This document shows positions 5,351-5,838 of a DNA stretch of 5,838 bases, piece after piece. The DNA lies in the NCBI GenBank assembly GCA_002501855.1, contig DAOM01000191.1, forward strand, positions 12,857 to 18,694. Reading direction: 5' to 3'. Below the pieces are notes generated by a model. The model was not told where the DNA came from, did not search any database, and worked only from the letters and a program-made list of their open reading frames with translations. The stretch is from Candidatus Nitrosopolaris nunavutensis. Its GTDB lineage: Archaea; Thermoproteota; Nitrososphaeria; Nitrososphaerales; Nitrososphaeraceae. Positions within the stretch are counted from its first letter, which is position 1. Every line of letters starts with the position of its first letter. A program made the translations under genes and the position numbers.

Positions 5351-5506
5351 ATGTATAATGAACCTCTATGTATAAAATGCTTGCATCCAATAAACTATCA
5401 CACTGAGACGATAGCACGTTTACCAGATGCAACTGAGATAAAACGTTGTACGATTGGTACATGTTTATGCGTAATTCATTTGCAAAAGCCAGAAGATAAA
5501 AAATAA
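5351..5506 (+). CDS. Small Cys-rich, probably metal-binding protein, 51 aa
   Basis: ATG to TAA gives 51 residues. Five cysteines and a histidine form two clusters: LCIKCLHP (6-13, Cys7 and Cys10, His12) and KRCTIGTCLCVIH (31-43, Cys33, Cys38, Cys40, His43), separated by a polar segment with TIARLPDATEIK (20-31). A CxxC knuckle plus a second CxxxxCxC..H cluster is what one expects of a small zinc-binding protein. The tail (QKPEDKK) is charged. I do not recognise the family. A good TATA box lies upstream. The ORF is too short to be significant by length alone, so the call rests on the cysteine spacing and the promoter. It stands alone, with about 190 bp of gene-free sequence before it and broken sequence after it. 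Confidence 0.55.
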   Translation: MYNEPLCIKCLHPINYHTETIARLPDATEIKRCTIGTCLCVIHLQKPEDKK

Positions 5507-5838
5507 TGAAAGCATGTTCCTTTTAGCGGTATTAAATCTGCCAGAGCATCGGAATAAGCAGTTCTGGTAAGCTATAGGAGATTAAGGCGGAAAGATCTCT
5601 GTAATCTCACTCCGAAGGCAACATGAAGCAACTTGTCTTAGTTGACTTATTTATTGAGCGTGGTAGATAGGCTTAGACGTTAAGACAACAACCGATAGTG
5701 CTTAGATAAGATCGAACGTGCCTGCCACGAGTTAGGCATCCTTGTCCCAAAGCAAGCATTGTGCGTCGTCACCACTCACGATGAATATATTCCCACAATT
5801 CCACATCGGCTTTTGTTGTATTCAACTGAGTCTTTCCC
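5507..5838. other. Right-end region with hairpins and possible gene remnant
   Basis: No intact gene is seen. Two stems lie close together: CCAGA/TCTGG (5541-5545, 5563-5567) and GAGATTA/TAATCTC (5578-5584, 5602-5608), with CGGA/TCCG pairing possible around the second. The right half holds a possible frameshifted remnant. Confidence 0.45.
5623..5838 (+). pseudogene. Possible frameshifted gene remnant running off the right edge
   Basis: Three successive plus frames each look protein-like: MKQLVLVDLFIERGR (5623-5667, then TAG), GLDVKTTTDSA (5670-5702, then TAG), and LDKIERACHELGILVPKQ onward, open from 5699 to the window end. Adding one T at the TT at 5702-5703 joins the second to the third as TDSALDKIERA, and a 1- or 2-base indel near 5668 joins the first two. 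No family is recognised and the reading depends on two assumed indels. The minus strand has a partly open frame too (KADVELWEYIHREW), so this could be chance. Confidence 0.25.

Noticed and set aside
1..5838. tRNA, rRNA, CRISPR array, insertion sequence or defence system
   Set aside because: No tRNA-like cloverleaf, no regularly spaced repeats, no transposase motif and no nuclease or toxin-antitoxin pair could be seen on either strand.

Overview
The window looks like a low-GC, gene-sparse stretch of an ammonia-oxidising archaeal genome (Nitrososphaerota/Thaumarchaeota, perhaps Nitrososphaera- or Nitrosocosmicus-like). This is inferred from the style of the protein sequences (a CbiE, a secreted glucose/sorbosone-dehydrogenase-type beta-propeller, a SpoIIM-like membrane protein), from archaeal TATA-type boxes about 20-30 nt before start codons with no Shine-Dalgarno sequence, from TTG starts, and from U-tract terminators. 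No search was run, so the genus is a guess.

Layout. 1-437 has no convincing gene but holds several inverted repeats and the probable 3' end of the next gene. 438-1868 (-) encodes an exported GSDH/PQQ-type beta-propeller. 1869-2330 is the divergent promoter region. 2331-3053 (+) encodes CbiE, the cobalt-precorrin-7 C5-methyltransferase of cobalamin synthesis, with a TTG start. 3054-3544 holds a possible decayed small (+) gene and a strong hairpin plus T-tract terminator. 3545-4013 (-) is a winged-helix-like gene broken by a perfect 7-bp tandem duplication. 4012-4110 (+) encodes a 32-aa zinc-ribbon protein, followed by a U-rich terminator. 4206-4742 (-) encodes a SpoIIM/DUF95-family membrane protein with a TTG start. 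4743-5350 is mostly regulatory or non-coding, with a doubtful 104-aa (-) ORF. 5351-5506 (+) encodes a 51-aa Cys-rich protein. 5507-5838 has no intact gene, only hairpins and a possible frameshifted remnant running off the right edge.

The genes do not form one operon. Each has its own promoter-like box, and neighbours are mostly divergent or convergent. There is no obvious multi-gene system. The most interesting points are the beta-propeller, which keeps its fold but appears to have lost the residues that bind PQQ and abstract the proton; the 7-bp duplication that breaks the winged-helix gene; and two very small Cys-rich genes easily missed by length cut-offs. The mix of broken frames and long intergenic stretches suggests an accessory region undergoing decay.
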